A DNA stretch of 64,000 bases from Grammothele lineata (Eukaryota > Basidiomycota > Agaricomycetes > Polyporales > Polyporaceae): the NCBI GenBank assembly GCA_002150815.3, contig NDFF03000383.1:372001-436000 (forward strand). The letters run 5' to 3'. The notes below the pieces were generated by a model. That model was given only the letters and a program-made list of their open reading frames with translations, was not told where the DNA came from and did no database searches. Positions within the stretch are counted from its first letter, which is position 1; each line of letters opens with the position of its first letter. This document shows positions 20,155-32,060 of the stretch, in pieces. The position numbers were made by a program, and so were the translations under genes.

Positions 20155-22440
20155 AGTGAAGATATTAGGGGGAAAAGGTTCAAGGCTGGATGGGTCATCT
20201 TGAGTGATCAAAATCTCACTGATTTTAAGTGTGTTACTTACTGCGTCTAGCCACATCAGCAGCATCATGAATCTAGACAGCTTCTCCGGTGTTGGATCCG
20301 ACGTCAGGTGTCCAAATGAACGTGTGCGGGCTGCAGCATGACGGCACTGAAAAGTTCCTCCCACCGGTGGCGGCTGCGTGATTTAGCATGCACTATCCAG
20401 GCTGACCCCAGAATTCGATGTTGATGTCTGTGATCGGTATGCGGTCAGATTATAACACTTCGAGCATATACACGACGCGCTAGTCACTAGATCGAGAAAT
20501 GGATATAACTACCATGTCTTGAGGAGTTGGTGACGGTCGGAGGCTTGCCGGGAGCTCCAGCAAAGTTTGCGCCGTGCGGCACCGCCTCCGAGGCGCGTGG
20601 GAGAATCACTGAAAACAGCAACCGACATCCACCATCGGCTCAAGGCTTAAGCGCTTAGGCTGCACTGGCTGAGGGCTCCTATCACCACCTTCACGTACGC
20701 TCCATTGCATCGAGGCCAGCACGAACAACTTCTAGGTCTATTATATGTCGCTTTTGGGATATGACCTAGGCACACACATCACCATCTGCCCGCTGGGCTA
20801 CATGATCAGCAATTCTCAGCGCCGTCGAGGCTTCTTTTCTGTCGCATCTGGCAAGGATCCATCCGTTCTAAAGACCACGCATATCGTCACGGGTTAAGGC
20901 GCGTGCTAGTCGCGGACTTCGTAAGACGAAAGCGTCACCATAATCACACTCTTCCGCTGGCCACATAGTTCATGCTCACTCATGTCACTAGGCTCGCTGG
21001 CCGCACAAGGCTTTTTCACGCTGGACGACTCTGCTTTCGGACTGCACAGTTACGCTATATGAACGATGCACCTCTCAGGCATACAAGTTCAGACACCAAG
21101 TGCCCGATCAACATACGACGACGTCGAACCTCCGCTCTTAGCAGGATGTAGCGCTAGGTGGTGCTGGGCGGCCCAGTGCCAGTGTCAGCGGTACACATGA
21201 GGTGATTCCAACCTCGCCCCAATGCCAGTCCTGTGTCCCCTTATCTTGAAAGCATATCTTCAAAAACTTCCTACCAGAAAGCGCGGGACTCCAATGACGT
21301 CGAGCCCAAGAAGCGGCCAGCCACTCCCCGCACGTTCTCTGCGGGCGAGATGATCATGCGTTCGTCTCAATGCGCCCGCCCGAGGTTGAGGTCAACAAGC
21401 AGATGTGATGGCGCTTCTTGATCCTCTTCACCGCAGCTCTCAGGTCCCCCTGACGGGCGCTCTTACCGCCGTCATCTTGGCAGAGATTCGGCACCAGAAC
21501 GACAACTCGCCGCCGGTCAGAGTGGACGAGAGCAGTGGCTGTGTGTCCTGGATGTCTACCGCCAACACCTCCTCGACATCCGCTAGGAGCAGCGCTACCC
21601 CAATGTCATCTCTACTTCCACCGCCCGTACCTTCCTCAACGTCTTCCGACCCTCATATAGCACCGAAAGGGACCAAGGCGGTCAGAAACAATGGAATGGG
21701 TTTGGCTGCATACACGGCCACCACCACCACGACGGCTGTGCCTACGTCCACACCCTGTATCCGAACCATCATCGAGTTCACTACTGCGACTCCGGAAAAT
21801 CTGCTGTAGAACAGCTATAGGGTGGTGTTTTGCGCGAGCGATCGGACGGCAGGCTGTCGAATCTCGATGTCTCGTAGTAGTAAGTCGCACGCGCATTTCA
21901 GTCGCTGGTAGGATTCACGGTTAACAGGGAGCTCTCGCAGTGTGTAAACGTATTGCATAAACTGTTCAAAGTTCAAACACACCATTGTTCACCATATATC
22001 TCTTACTCAAGAGGTGCTGGCTTAGGATCGATTGTGATCGATTGATTACAGTGGTAGGGGCCGTGTAGACGCCCATTTACTTGCCACACCGCGGTCACAT
22101 GACTTATCCCCCTCTTAATTCCAGACGCGTCGCAAGGTGCCTAGACGTCGTTAAACGGTATTGAAGCGTTTCATGAGCAAATGACTTAGCAACAGTCCGC
22201 AAGATTTGCTCTTAGTGTTCTACTCGATCTCAATGACTCGCATGAGAGTTCTGGCTGGAGGCTTCTAGCCGAGGCAATTAGCCGAGAGCGCCCTGCGGTG
22301 GCTGAATGAGGACAATGGTGGTCAGTCAATCTCCCGCCTTGACTTCACCACTCCTCATCTCACGGGCATGCTGGAGGATGCCTCAACCTACTCCCCTCTA
22401 TTGCTTTCATTGCTCTGCTCTGTCCCTCCTCTGGCCCGCT
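20155..22440. other. Long intergenic stretch with decayed coding-like segments
   Basis: 20155-20900 is the duplicated upstream region of copy 2. In 21230-21860 several plus-strand frames look partly coding but shift and stop: one passes through A-F-V-S-M-R-P-P-E-V-E-V-N-K-Q-M before a TGA, another through A-R-T-F-L-N-V-F-R-P-S-Y-S after a TAG. I cannot join these into a gene. Beyond 21870 I see nothing. Confidence 0.35.
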
Positions 22441-23859
22441 ATGCATCAGAAAACTGCCAACGTGAGTTACCTCCGCACTCTACTAGTGTCCACTTCGAGC
22501 ATGACCACACTCATTCGCCTACTTCAAGCACAACACACAGGATCCGCGAAGACGTCGTGTAGAAGCTATCAACACCAAGGAATGCAACGGACCCCTCCAA
22601 CCCACACCCGTGTTCCAATATCGTCCACTACCCGCAGAGCTATGGTTCAAGATGCACGATCACCTGGAGGTTCAAGATTTGAAGAACCTCGCTTTGGTCG
22701 CCGGACGGGTAGGAGCGTTTGCACGTGCACGCCTTTTACGCAGCGTACGCGTCTTGTCCCCCTCTTCATCTCTGCGGCTTGCCGCTTTTCTGTTCTCCGA
22801 CCTGAGTTGGGGCATCAACATCCGGTCTCTGACCATCGTCTTGACCACCCCCGCCTACCACCACCACCCGCCATCCTCCACCTTGATCCGCAATTTCGTA
22901 GATGTCTCTTCGCATCTCCCCAACGTCAAAGAACTCGCCTTCCTCGGCACCGGAGACACGGACGCATACGCTTTCGACGTCCTAGCTCGTCTTCCTCGAT
23001 CGGCACCCCTCACCAAGTTCCATTGCGAGTCGGATATGATCCTCCAAGAATCATGGGACTCACTCACTTCCTTCAAGTTGCTGGAAGATTTCTCAGGATT
23101 TTTTGGCACGCAACCACTCCCCGACTCTGCCTTTCCGAGCGCATTTCCAAACCTCCTCTCCCTGACCACTTCCTCCCCCTTCGCCATGCGCCTCAAAAAG
23201 CAATCAAGACTCAAGCACCTATGCGTCAACCTCAACATGGAGGACATGCAAGGAATCCTTGACCACATTTCAACCATCCTCGGCGAGCAACTCCTTTCCT
23301 TAAAGCTTAACCGAACGCTTCCTGGCCGGTTTCAAAAGGCCATCTCGCGAACCGGAGAGCAGGTGCAATCAGATTCCCCACTGCTGGTATGCTCGCTCCT
23401 CCGCGCATCAAAGCTGCAGATCATGGAGATCAGAGACGTGTCGGCAGGGGTGAGTCTTCAATCGTCTTCAGCCAGACCAACCACCCCCCGTCCTGACCAC
23501 TCATTCTTGCACTATTGCAGAAGTGGTCCGTCGACATCGAAGCCCTCTCGCACCCCAACTGGGCGATGCCCACCATGGGCACGCCTGCCCTGCGCTCGCT
23601 CGCGTGGCGGCCCGTGTGGGCATCCAAGGGAGTAGAACTACTTAGCACCGCTGCCAGTGGTTTCGCGCAGGCGGCGGGGCAGGTGCTCGATGTCTTGCAA
23701 GTAGCAGTGTCGGTGGAAAGGGACGCTGATCGGATGTGGGGTGTATGGCATCGTCAGACCGCCGACCGGCCGTTCTTGACAAGCGTTTGCCTTGGCTCAC
23801 ATATAGCGAGGCAGTGGGTAGAAGTTACAGGTGGAGGCAAGGTATCCACTCGGAAGTAA
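22441..23859 (+). CDS. F-box-type protein, paralogue 1
   Basis: Exons 22441-22461, 22541-23449 and 23521-23859 give 422 residues in phase. A seven-codon first exon with a good GTGAGT donor leads into a basic stretch and then R-P-L-P-A-E-L-W-F-K-M-H-D-H-L, the usual start of a degenerate fungal F-box (~residues 40-75). The rest is Leu-rich with regularly spaced hydrophobics, as in leucine-rich-repeat-like F-box proteins. The last exon starts in phase 0 and soon reads P-A-L-R-S-L-A-W-R-P-V-W, a motif shared with the next two paralogues. F-box proteins present substrates to SCF ubiquitin ligases; the substrate here is unknown. The short first exon is the least certain part, since no ATG precedes the F-box in its own exon. 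Confidence 0.6.
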
Positions 23860-24391
23860 TGGGGCTCTTTGGGCCGTAGGTTGTGTTCTGCGATGGACTC
23901 AGTATTTGTCTCTGGTACGCGTATACCAGGTGCTATCGTTTCTGTATATTCGTCGTGTATCGTTAGCGCTTTCTATCGCTCTTATGCTGCTGTGTTGCGA
24001 ACTGTGCGCTCTGTAATATATTACATACTGTTATTGACTCGTATCTGCTTTGAAGAACACTGCAGCAATGTCATACGCTAACTTGACCGTTACAAGACGC
24101 GTCACGAGACTTCTTATTGTTCTGACAGTCTTAAACATGATCTGCTCGAAATCTCACCGACGTCATTTTCTCGACGGACTGAAGGTGCAAAGGCCGACGG
24201 CCTTGTGTGGCTCGCAGATGCGAGATCGGGGAGAGGCACGAAGAGGTCCGGCCGGAGGCACGGGCGGCGAACACCCGACCGGAGCCGGCCGCTCTCTTTG
24301 TTGCCGCCACCGACCAGGGGCGTGCCGTACGCACCTCTCTTTCATATACGCGCTTTCCTTTCGTACACACACCTTCCCGTCCACGCACACC
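23860..24391. other. Intergenic, promoter of the next gene
   Basis: AT-richer than its surroundings in 23930-24070. A pyrimidine-rich leader (24330-24391) precedes the next ATG. No gene seen. Confidence 0.4.
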
Positions 24392-26084
24392 ATGTTCGGG
24401 ATGTCCGGACAACCCAGCTCATCAAAACCTCGTCCCCTCTCGGACTCCTTTACACAGAACCAGAAAGCGAGTGAAGTCTTCGCGTTCGTGAGTGGCCGTG
24501 TGGCTGCAGACTGGTTCCCGTAATTGCACGCTAACGGTCCACTGTGTAATTCTAAGCTCAAGGACAGAAGACAGGGAAAACTCACTGACAAGGGTGGCTC
24601 GAACGATACCTGCGACGGCGACAATCCCGAGATCATCAACCGTAGCTCTGTGTGGATGGCATCGACCGAGAAAATTCAACACTGGTCGACACAGCTGACA
24701 CGTTCACGAACCACACGCAGTCCACGCTTACCAGCAACAACCACACTTGCTCGGCCCCTGTCCCTGAGACGAGACTACGAGACGACAAGTTCAAGCTCGC
24801 CGCGCAGCGAGGATAGCGAACGATACAGCTTTTATTCTCCGTCAGTCGACGATTACCAGACGCTACCAATTGGGGACGACGATCTGCAATCAGCGAGCGA
24901 CTTTGCCTCCAACTCACAGCAAACGGACGAATCACTTACCACCGCCATACGATGCCTCTCCCTGACCGGATCAACAACCACCGTTCGAACAGCTCTCGAC
25001 ATCTTCCCCATCGAGCTGTGGATCCACGTCTCCAAAATGATCATGTCGCCAAAAAGCCTTGCAGATCTCGCGATGGTATCTTCCGACCTCTATCCGGTCG
25101 CCGTCGAAGCCCTCTACGAGAACGTCACCATCCACTCACCGGACGAACTACACCACCTTCTCGGGGCATTTTCCAAACATCCTCATCGCGCGCGCCTCGT
25201 GCGCTCGCTCACTATCACTTGGCCGGAAAGCACATCCGTGCCTGCCTCTACTGCCGACACGCTCACCTCTATCCTCTTCACATTCTCGCTTGCCCCTGTG
25301 GCCGACTTGCGCTTAACGCGCTTTTCCGTGGTCGTCTCCGCGTCCCAAATGGCATACACCATAGCCCACTCACTCGATTTTGCACTCCTCGTCAATAACG
25401 CGAGCGTCGTCCTGCCCGCAAGCGTACGCGTATTCGACGCGTCGCCGAATCTGCTTCGAGTGCTGGCAGCTCCGCATCCACCGCTGGTCGCGCTGAGCAT
25501 CCGCGCCCGGACAACGGAGCTCAGAAAAGTGTGGCCTCTTCTCGCGCCATTCCGTGCGACGCTTCGGCGACTTCGCTTGCGCCGTGGAATGCCCTGGCAC
25601 GTCTACCACGACAACCCTGCAAGGGTGTGCGCGGAGCTAGACGCGCCGGTACTGGAGTACCTGGAAGTCAGAGACGAAGTGCTGATACCGTGGGTGCGTA
25701 ACACGCCAGACTGGGGTCTCGAGAATGAGATTATTTACCATACTGTCCTAACAGATGGGCGTGTATCCACCGAGGCGTTGCGACACTGTCAGTGGCAAAG
25801 ATGTACACGCGACAGCAAGGCAACGGACGCCGAGTCTCCGCCACTTGGTGTGGGCTCCAAGCTGGTCTCGCGGGGGAGTGACCGACCTGCGTGCTGGAGG
25901 GAGGTACCACTCGACGATGGAGCGCTTCCGGGAAGATTTGACGAACGTCCTCGATTTGGACGAGTTGACGGTGTTGCTTCCCGAGGGTCATTGTATCCGC
26001 ATGAGAGGGCCGGAGATGGAGTCAACGTACACGGTGGAGGAAGAGCTGGAACGCGAAGGGAGATGGGCTCACGACTGCCGGTAG
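24392..26084 (+). CDS. F-box-type protein, paralogue 2
   Basis: Exons 24392-24487, 24557-25693 and 25755-26084 give 520 residues, all junctions in phase 0. The ATG at 24392 has the context CACACC and follows a pyrimidine-rich leader. Residues ~33-210 are polar and disordered. An F-box-like segment follows (I-F-P-I-E-L-W-I-H-V-S-K-M-I, then a Leu/Ala helix and Y-E-N-V-T-I-H), and then Leu-rich repeat-like sequence. The last exon carries P-S-L-R-H-L-V-W-A-P-S-W, matching paralogues 1 and 3. Reading through the last intron keeps a frame open to 26128, but that frame turns into Arg/Gly low complexity, so the spliced version is preferred. Likely an SCF substrate adaptor. Confidence 0.65.
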
Positions 26085-27746
26085 GCAACAAGACGCAGGC
26101 CTCGACGCTGGGATTGCGCTTACAATAGAACGGTTTGACCGGTCTTGTGTTGTGGATCGGTATTTGTTGTTTAGGGGCAGTTCGGCATATACCTCAACTA
26201 TATGGTGATACCAAGCGGTTGGTTGTGATCTTGAACGTTCAAGTTCAGTGTCTACCAAACGTTTAGAGGAAGGGTCCGTGAAGCAATCACGACTAGACGC
26301 GCCGAAGCCGGACTCGGAGCCTCCCGGAAGCCCGAGGCGACGCACGGGTAGCGCCTAATCGCTGAATCGCCCGACGCCGCCTTTCTTCCCTGGACCCCAT
26401 TCTCCCAACAGGACCCAACTCAGCTCTTCTTCATCGCACAGCTGTACATTCCGTCTTACCAGCTCATGTTCCAACCAGGCAAAATCTTTATATCTCACCA
26501 CTCAATATTTTAATCACGGCCTATCTGCACGTCATCAATCGCATCGTTCGTAATCCACGCTGGACTCCACGTTTCTGGTTCGCGCGCGCAACTCGCTCTC
26601 CAAGCAGCTGTATTCGAAGATACATGCCGGGGAGATTGGCACGGCGGGATAAGGCATGCAACTGCATAGTGTGTATGTGGCGCATTACCCATCTGCCTGC
26701 TATACGAAAGTTTCGGCCCTTCTTTTGTGGTCCTTCGTTGCGAGTGCCGTCTACGACGCCATTTGAACTCCCCCCTTCTCCTCCCCGCGTATACGGGCTG
26801 GAACATCTATGATCCAGATGCTTTACAGCGTTTCATCTAGTTTGGATCCAGGGACGTGAATGAGGCTCAAAGTCGTTGTGTAAGGCTGTCTGTCCCAAGG
26901 CTGATGTTTCTAATATTTGTGGTCTGTCAACGCTTTTTGACGTGCGTCACCAACCCGGTTTCGTTTCCGAGTATTTAGTCGTGTGAAGGATTACACATTG
27001 TTGCCTGTTAGAAGGCTATATTGAATGAATGGCTAACGAGAAAGGTGACCGTTGTGGGTCCATATGTAACCTCCCGTATACGCACGCGCCCATGCCTGTG
27101 TCATCGGACCACCGATGGATTGCACGGAGTATGATGTGTTTTGAGAGTCTCGGGATAATATTATCTGCCCCGAAGAGAGGACGATATTGAAGCGCATGGT
27201 AGACCTTTGAAGCGAGCAGTTTCAATCCGTTGAACACGGCTGAAATATGATCAAGGGTTCCTAGGGCGTTGGACTAAATGCACTCGAGCCACACACTGTA
27301 TCCTGTCAAGTTGGTTAAGTTCCGACGCAATTGACGAGTATGCACGTATGATGGGCCTGGGGATTCGTGAGGAGCGGCGGAGACTTCATACTCCAACATG
27401 GCCTTACCAGAAGCAACTCTGCATACAATCCTACAGGACAAACGGTAAGATCAGATAAAACGAAGTGCAACCAGATGATACATATTCCGCCTCGGTCAAT
27501 TAGATACAACGCGATGAGATACGATTTAAAATACACTACTCGTACATCCTAGGCCTGTTTGACACACAACACAAGCCGATTGTGAAGCGGCCGGTACGTT
27601 GGTCCATTGTGGCGCTCCAGTCAAAGCGGATTCCTGCTTTCGAAAACCGTATCGTCAATATTGCTTCATGTTCACAAGATCTAAGCATGCTTACCCACAG
27701 CGTTCCTCGCAACCCGCGCCTCCTTTATTGGAGCTCATTCGTCCAA
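26085..27746. other. Convergent intergenic DNA, no gene seen
   Basis: All frames are broken. A few short frames on both strands lack splice-compatible neighbours. No repeat or RNA gene was recognised. Confidence 0.4.
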
Positions 27747-29104
27747 TCATTCAGCCCGTTTCTTCCATTCATCTTCTCCAAGATCAATACATCCCTTGGC
27801 CCATTCGTGACGTCCAAACATATCGGACGTCACCTTCAGCGCCTTTCCGGGCTGAACGCGGACATAGACCGTGACGGGCTCCAGCACGGAAGCCAGGTCG
27901 AGCATGTACTTCAATACCATCTCGGCAGCTCGGCGAACATCCAGCGCATCGATCCAGGATGGACGCCAGACCACTGCTTCAAGCGCTGGGATGCCCTCAA
28001 CGCACTCCATGGCAAGGGTGGGGTCGTTGCTTATGAGATCGGGTCGGACAATTCGACCCTAGAAAAACTTGTCAGCAACACGCACTGCCGGCTTGAAAAG
28101 ACAGACTCACCGAAGGCGAGCTATCCCAGACCTCCAAGTACTTCAACGACTTCAACCAAATCTGTCCACAGATCCGCGCGGGAGATTCCTGGGCGATGGG
28201 CCTCTCCGAGGTCCGTATCAGTCGTAGGCTCCGGAGAGTACCCTCGAAAGCGAGGGAGATTTGCGTCCATTCTAAGACCTCTGAGTGAGACACGTGTATG
28301 GAAATGGACGTGAGAGTGTTCCGGGGCTGGCGGAGTGCCATGAAGGCCGATGCGGTGGTTGTGAGACTTCGCATCTTGTTGCCGGGCGGGGGGAACGCGG
28401 GGGGCAATAATCGGAAGGGTAGCGAAGGAGTTCGTATGGAGAGTGTAACGTCGCGGAGAGAGGGGGTGTGGTGGAGGATCCACTCCAGGTCGACGTAGGC
28501 TTGCATGTGGTACGAGATGGCCTCCCATCCGACAAACAAGGTGTTGACCCGCTGCATCCGAGTGCACCCTGCACGGTCCCTGATCGTGTTCTCCAAGCCA
28601 GTTCTGAAAGACTGGACGCCTTGGGGGGTATAAATGCGAGGCGACCTGTACCGAAATATCTCTCCTTGCCCTTGATACTGTCTACACGTTGCCGCTAGGC
28701 AGGCCAGGACGTCTTCGCTCGCGATCGACATGATGCAGTCGATGACATCGTAGGGAAGACGGGTGATGGCTAGAGCGGTAATCGTCAGAAGGGCCGTCAG
28801 TTTGTAATCGGGAAGGTCTTACATCGAGGCTTGGATGCCTAAGAGTCCGATCAGCTCAGGATTCTTCATACGGCACAATTCACGAAACGTACCATTACAA
28901 TTGTGAGTAGTTCCATGATGGCGAGATCAGCGTCTTGACGTATGCGTCGATCGATCCGAGTCTGCGGGATACGGCATGTGCGTGAGCAACTGAGGGAGCT
29001 GAAGTGACGATCATAGAACCGTTACTGACGTGCTGACCACCCTGTTGGATCATGCAAATGCTACCGGTCTCGGTAGGGAGAATTTGCGCCATTGTGGGAG
29101 ACAT
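27747..29104 (-). CDS. F-box-type protein, paralogue 3
   Basis: Minus-strand exons in transcript order: 29030-29104, 28893-28961, 28823-28838, 28111-28769, 27747-28058, giving 376 residues. The third exon is only 16 nt, and every junction keeps phase. Residues ~55-85 form a clear F-box: T-R-L-P-Y-D-V-I-D-C-I-M-S-I-A-S-E-D-V-L, then L-A-A-T-C-R-Q-Y. A charged helix (I-D-R-R-I-R-Q-D-A-D-L-A-I) precedes it. The body is Leu-rich and repeat-like. The last exon begins in phase 0 and carries P-A-L-E-A-V-V-W-R-P-S-W, the motif shared with the two upstream paralogues. It faces paralogue 2 tail to tail. It ends in a polar tail. Its role as an SCF adaptor is inferred from the family. Confidence 0.68.
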
Positions 29105-30743
29105 AATTCATGGGGGGTTGGGGTAGTTCGGCAGCTAGATGCAACGTCGACGGAGGATGGGCAGTGGAGAAAGAGGTTGAGAGGCAAACCGAGGCGTGCT
29201 TGCTATATCTAGTGCCTCGGCTAAGAGGCACGTGTCCGGGCGGTTCGGAGTTTGACTGAGTTTTGAATACGTTCCTCCACCTTTTCAACCACTCTTGTAC
29301 ACTCTACCTGAGTCTTTCGATCCGGTATCTGCTGGCCATCTTCGAAAAATACAGCTAGGGCCGAAGGCAGGTAGGACGCGTAAGTAACGTGACCGCGTAA
29401 GGGGAAGCGTCTATTATGGAAAGTGGTGTCAGCGCTAACGATGCGTTCGGTAGTAGAGAAAGCTGGATAGCTCGGAAACACACCAAACATTGACGGAACG
29501 ATTCGCTGCATTATACCCACAAGGCGGGGACGTAAAGAGGATACAAGTCCCCCAAAGATATTCACGATACACACGACAGTATCGGGGAATGGGTGCTGCA
29601 CGACTTACGGCAACCCTCGCATGAAGTCAAGACAAGGCGCTGTGGACGGCCGAGGGCCCCAGTACATTGCCCAAGCCCACGACACATGCAAGAGCTGGAG
29701 CTGGAGCAATTTGGAAGAGCGTTCTTCTCCATAACATCTTCCTCGAGGCCATCCAGTAAGCTTCCAAGCAGCTGGTCCGGAACTCACTGTTGAACGACCC
29801 TCATTGCAGCCCTGGCTCAGCGCATCTACGTGCGAGCTGTGAACCCTTGCAGGTCTCCGCGGCCTAGGTGGTACATAGGAGACACTCTCGTATTGAATCC
29901 TCTTAGATCATGGACCCTTCGTCGTCTTCGTGGTCCGGCCAGTATGTTATTAGCCGGAGCGATGGTCTTGGTTTCGACGGGTTCCGCAAAGATAGTAGCG
30001 AGACCGAAAGGTAGCCACGAAGCCGAAACAAGTCTTGAATGTCTAGCGGCGCGGCGGGAGGAGGGGAGAACGAGCGGGTCTCGATAGGTCTCGATGTTTG
30101 GGTAGCAAAATGACGAAACCGCGTGGTGCCGGTGCGTCTGTGTGGGCGTCAAAACAAGAGAACGGTTGAAGCTGGTTGAAGAGGGCTGAAGAACGCCGTA
30201 GTCGAGGATAAGTAAATGATATTGACTACTCTTGAAGCTTCTTGAAGTGCGCTTGAGGCTGGTTACCAGCCAACGCTCAGCGGCTGCCCCCAGACTCCGG
30301 CTTACTCCACGACATTATCATGCACCTCCAGGCTTCGCAGCCAACCCTCGACCCTCGTATACGTACGGATGACCTCACCAGTTGCAATACTTCAGGGACA
30401 ATGCGCCTGGTAATATCCGAACCACAAGAAGGACCTCCATCGCGTTTCCGCCCGTACGTCCCACGAGCAGGTCTTTATCTGCCTGAGATACCGCTTCTTT
30501 GTGGCACATTCAAACAACACTTTGAGGCCGGGTTGGCAAAAGGCTGCGTTCGAAAGTTGCGATACTAACAGCGATGCCCTTGATAACCCTGCCGTCTTCC
30601 CGCCTGGAACCTCACTTCGTACGTGACGACTTCACGCCACTCGCAGTACCCGTTCTTCGCCGCTGTCATAGCCACGTTCAGAAGTACGAGATCTTGCTTG
30701 TATGAAGGGAATACTAATGTCAAGTGACTGACAGGCACCTTTC
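29105..30743. other. Intergenic with one doubtful small frame
   Basis: Between divergent genes. It contains a doubtful minus-strand frame (29221-29514, listed separately) and a run of TTGAAG/CTTGAAG words at 30165-30260. No certain gene. Confidence 0.35.
29221..29514 (-). CDS. Doubtful 97-residue frame
   Basis: An ATG at 29514 opens a frame to a stop at 29221. It reads like protein in places (R-F-P-L-R-G-H-V-T-Y-A-S-Y, then an amphipathic V-E-K-V-E-E-R-I-Q stretch). The same frame is open a further ~87 nt upstream. No domain, promoter or splice evidence supports it. It could be a remnant exon. Confidence 0.2.
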   Translation of the reverse strand: MMQRIVPSMFGVFPSYPAFSTTERIVSADTTFHNRRFPLRGHVTYASYLPSALAVFFEDGQQIPDRKTQVECTRVVEKVEERIQNSVKLRTARTRAS

Positions 30744-31820
30744 ATGACTATCTCCGAGGGCCTAGCATCGGACGTCGATGCTACCAAGGACACTTGTCCT
30801 CACACTGGTACTCCCGCTCAACGCGACGAGGAACTATGGTTCGAAGATGGAAACATTATCCTCGCTTCTCAAGACACCGAATTTTGCGTCTACAAGGGTC
30901 CCCTGATGAAGCATTCTCCAGTGTTTCGGGATATGCTATCACTGCCCCAGCCCGAGTGCGTTTGTACCGGGTCGACGGGTCCCGTCGTAATCAGGGTATC
31001 AGACTCCTCCCAAGATCTGAAGCACTTCCTGCGCGTGTTGGTGGCTGGGAACGCCCTCCTGTGAGTACATCGACGCCGCCATTCCTTGTTTAGTGCGTCT
31101 TAAAGGCACTGTTGCAGCGGCGTCCGACCAGTCGACCCTACCTTTGACGAAATCTCGGCATTGGTTCGCATGGGGCACAAGTACCAGGTGGACCAGCTCG
31201 TACAATCGAGTCTTGAATATCTCCGGCAATATTTCTCAGATGACGACGACGTGTGGTTCAACCAGGTCAAATTGATACCGCCAAAGTTCAAACCCATCCA
31301 TGCGATAGGCGTCGTCAACCTCGCGCGACTCACACGCACCGACTGGCTTCTGCCTACTGCGCTCTTGTCGTGCTGCGATCTCGGGCGCGAAATCACGCAA
31401 GGCTTCACCAGGGAAGACGGCACACAAGAGCTCCTCTCGGCTGAAGATCTCGGGCTCTGCTTCGAGGGCAAGGCCAGGCTCGCGGGGATGAACCTCTCTA
31501 CAATGCACGCCGTACTCACTCCCGACGTCTCGTCGGACTGTCGTCAGATGGGACGCTGTCAGCACGTCCTGCGGCAGCTAGTGAAAACCCTGTTCGCTGG
31601 GGACGGCAATGTCAACGAAATGCAGTGGTATGAGAGCTGGCAGCCCTTCGTCGACAAGGTAGACTCGAACAGGCAGCTGTGCTTGAGCTGTTATCGGATG
31701 GTGACCTTGACGCGGCAGGAGCAGAAAGAGACGGAAATCTGGTGTAAGCTCCCGGAAATGATGGGCGTGGAGGTCAAGGGGTGGGCGGCCGAATTGAAGA
31801 GAGCGACGACCACTTCTTAA
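30744..31820 (+). CDS. BTB/POZ protein with C-terminal Cys module, paralogue 1
   Basis: Exons 30744-31060 and 31118-31820 give 339 residues. Residues ~28-130 are a BTB/POZ domain typical of mushroom BTB families: L-W-F-E-D-G-N-I-I-L-A, F-C-V-Y-K-G-P-L-M-K-H-S-P-V-F-R-D-M-L, and after the intron M-G-H-K-Y-Q-V-D-Q-L. A helical region follows with G-V-V-N-L-A-R-L. The C-terminus has C-x5-C, exactly 40 residues, then C-x2-C, the same spacing as in the two other BTB proteins here; it may bind zinc. The BTB domain mediates dimerisation and often Cullin-3 binding. The partner is unknown. Confidence 0.8.
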
Positions 31821-32060
31821 CTGTGTTCCCCGTACACAACGTTACTGTATTATCTTCCTAATGTCATCGTCAGATGAACGTTGGCCTAATATGGGTTCGA
31901 AGTTCGAACGGCAAACATACATATGTAACGGGCCGAAGCGCCGATTCCTTCGTCCAAGCGCGTCACATCGCGTCACTCACTCGCCGTTGACCACCACTCG
32001 TACTCTCGACTCACATAACTACTATGCCGTCCTCTTCATAGAGCACTGGTTCCCTTCGAT

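Larger units (their letters stand above)
15969..20900. repeat. Tandem segmental duplication, two diverged ~2.6 kb units
   Basis: Unit 1 is about 15970-18500 and unit 2 about 18610-20900. Each contains one membrane-protein gene on the minus strand with similar 3' and 5' flanks. Stop codons are offset by 2636 bp and start codons by 2528 bp, so small deletions have accumulated. Boundaries are approximate because I aligned them by eye. Confidence 0.6.

Noticed and set aside
22306..23262. 318-codon plus-strand frame over the first F-box gene
   Set aside because: Overlaps the F-box exon in another frame, His/Pro/Arg-rich. The in-frame F-box and splice signals favour the other frame.
25755..26128. 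Unspliced extension of F-box paralogue 2 to 26128
   Set aside because: The retained-intron frame becomes Arg/Gly low complexity, while the spliced frame shows the motif shared with two paralogues.
30165..30262. Cluster of TTGAAG words
   Set aside because: Short, irregularly spaced and without symmetry. Could be chance in a low-complexity stretch.
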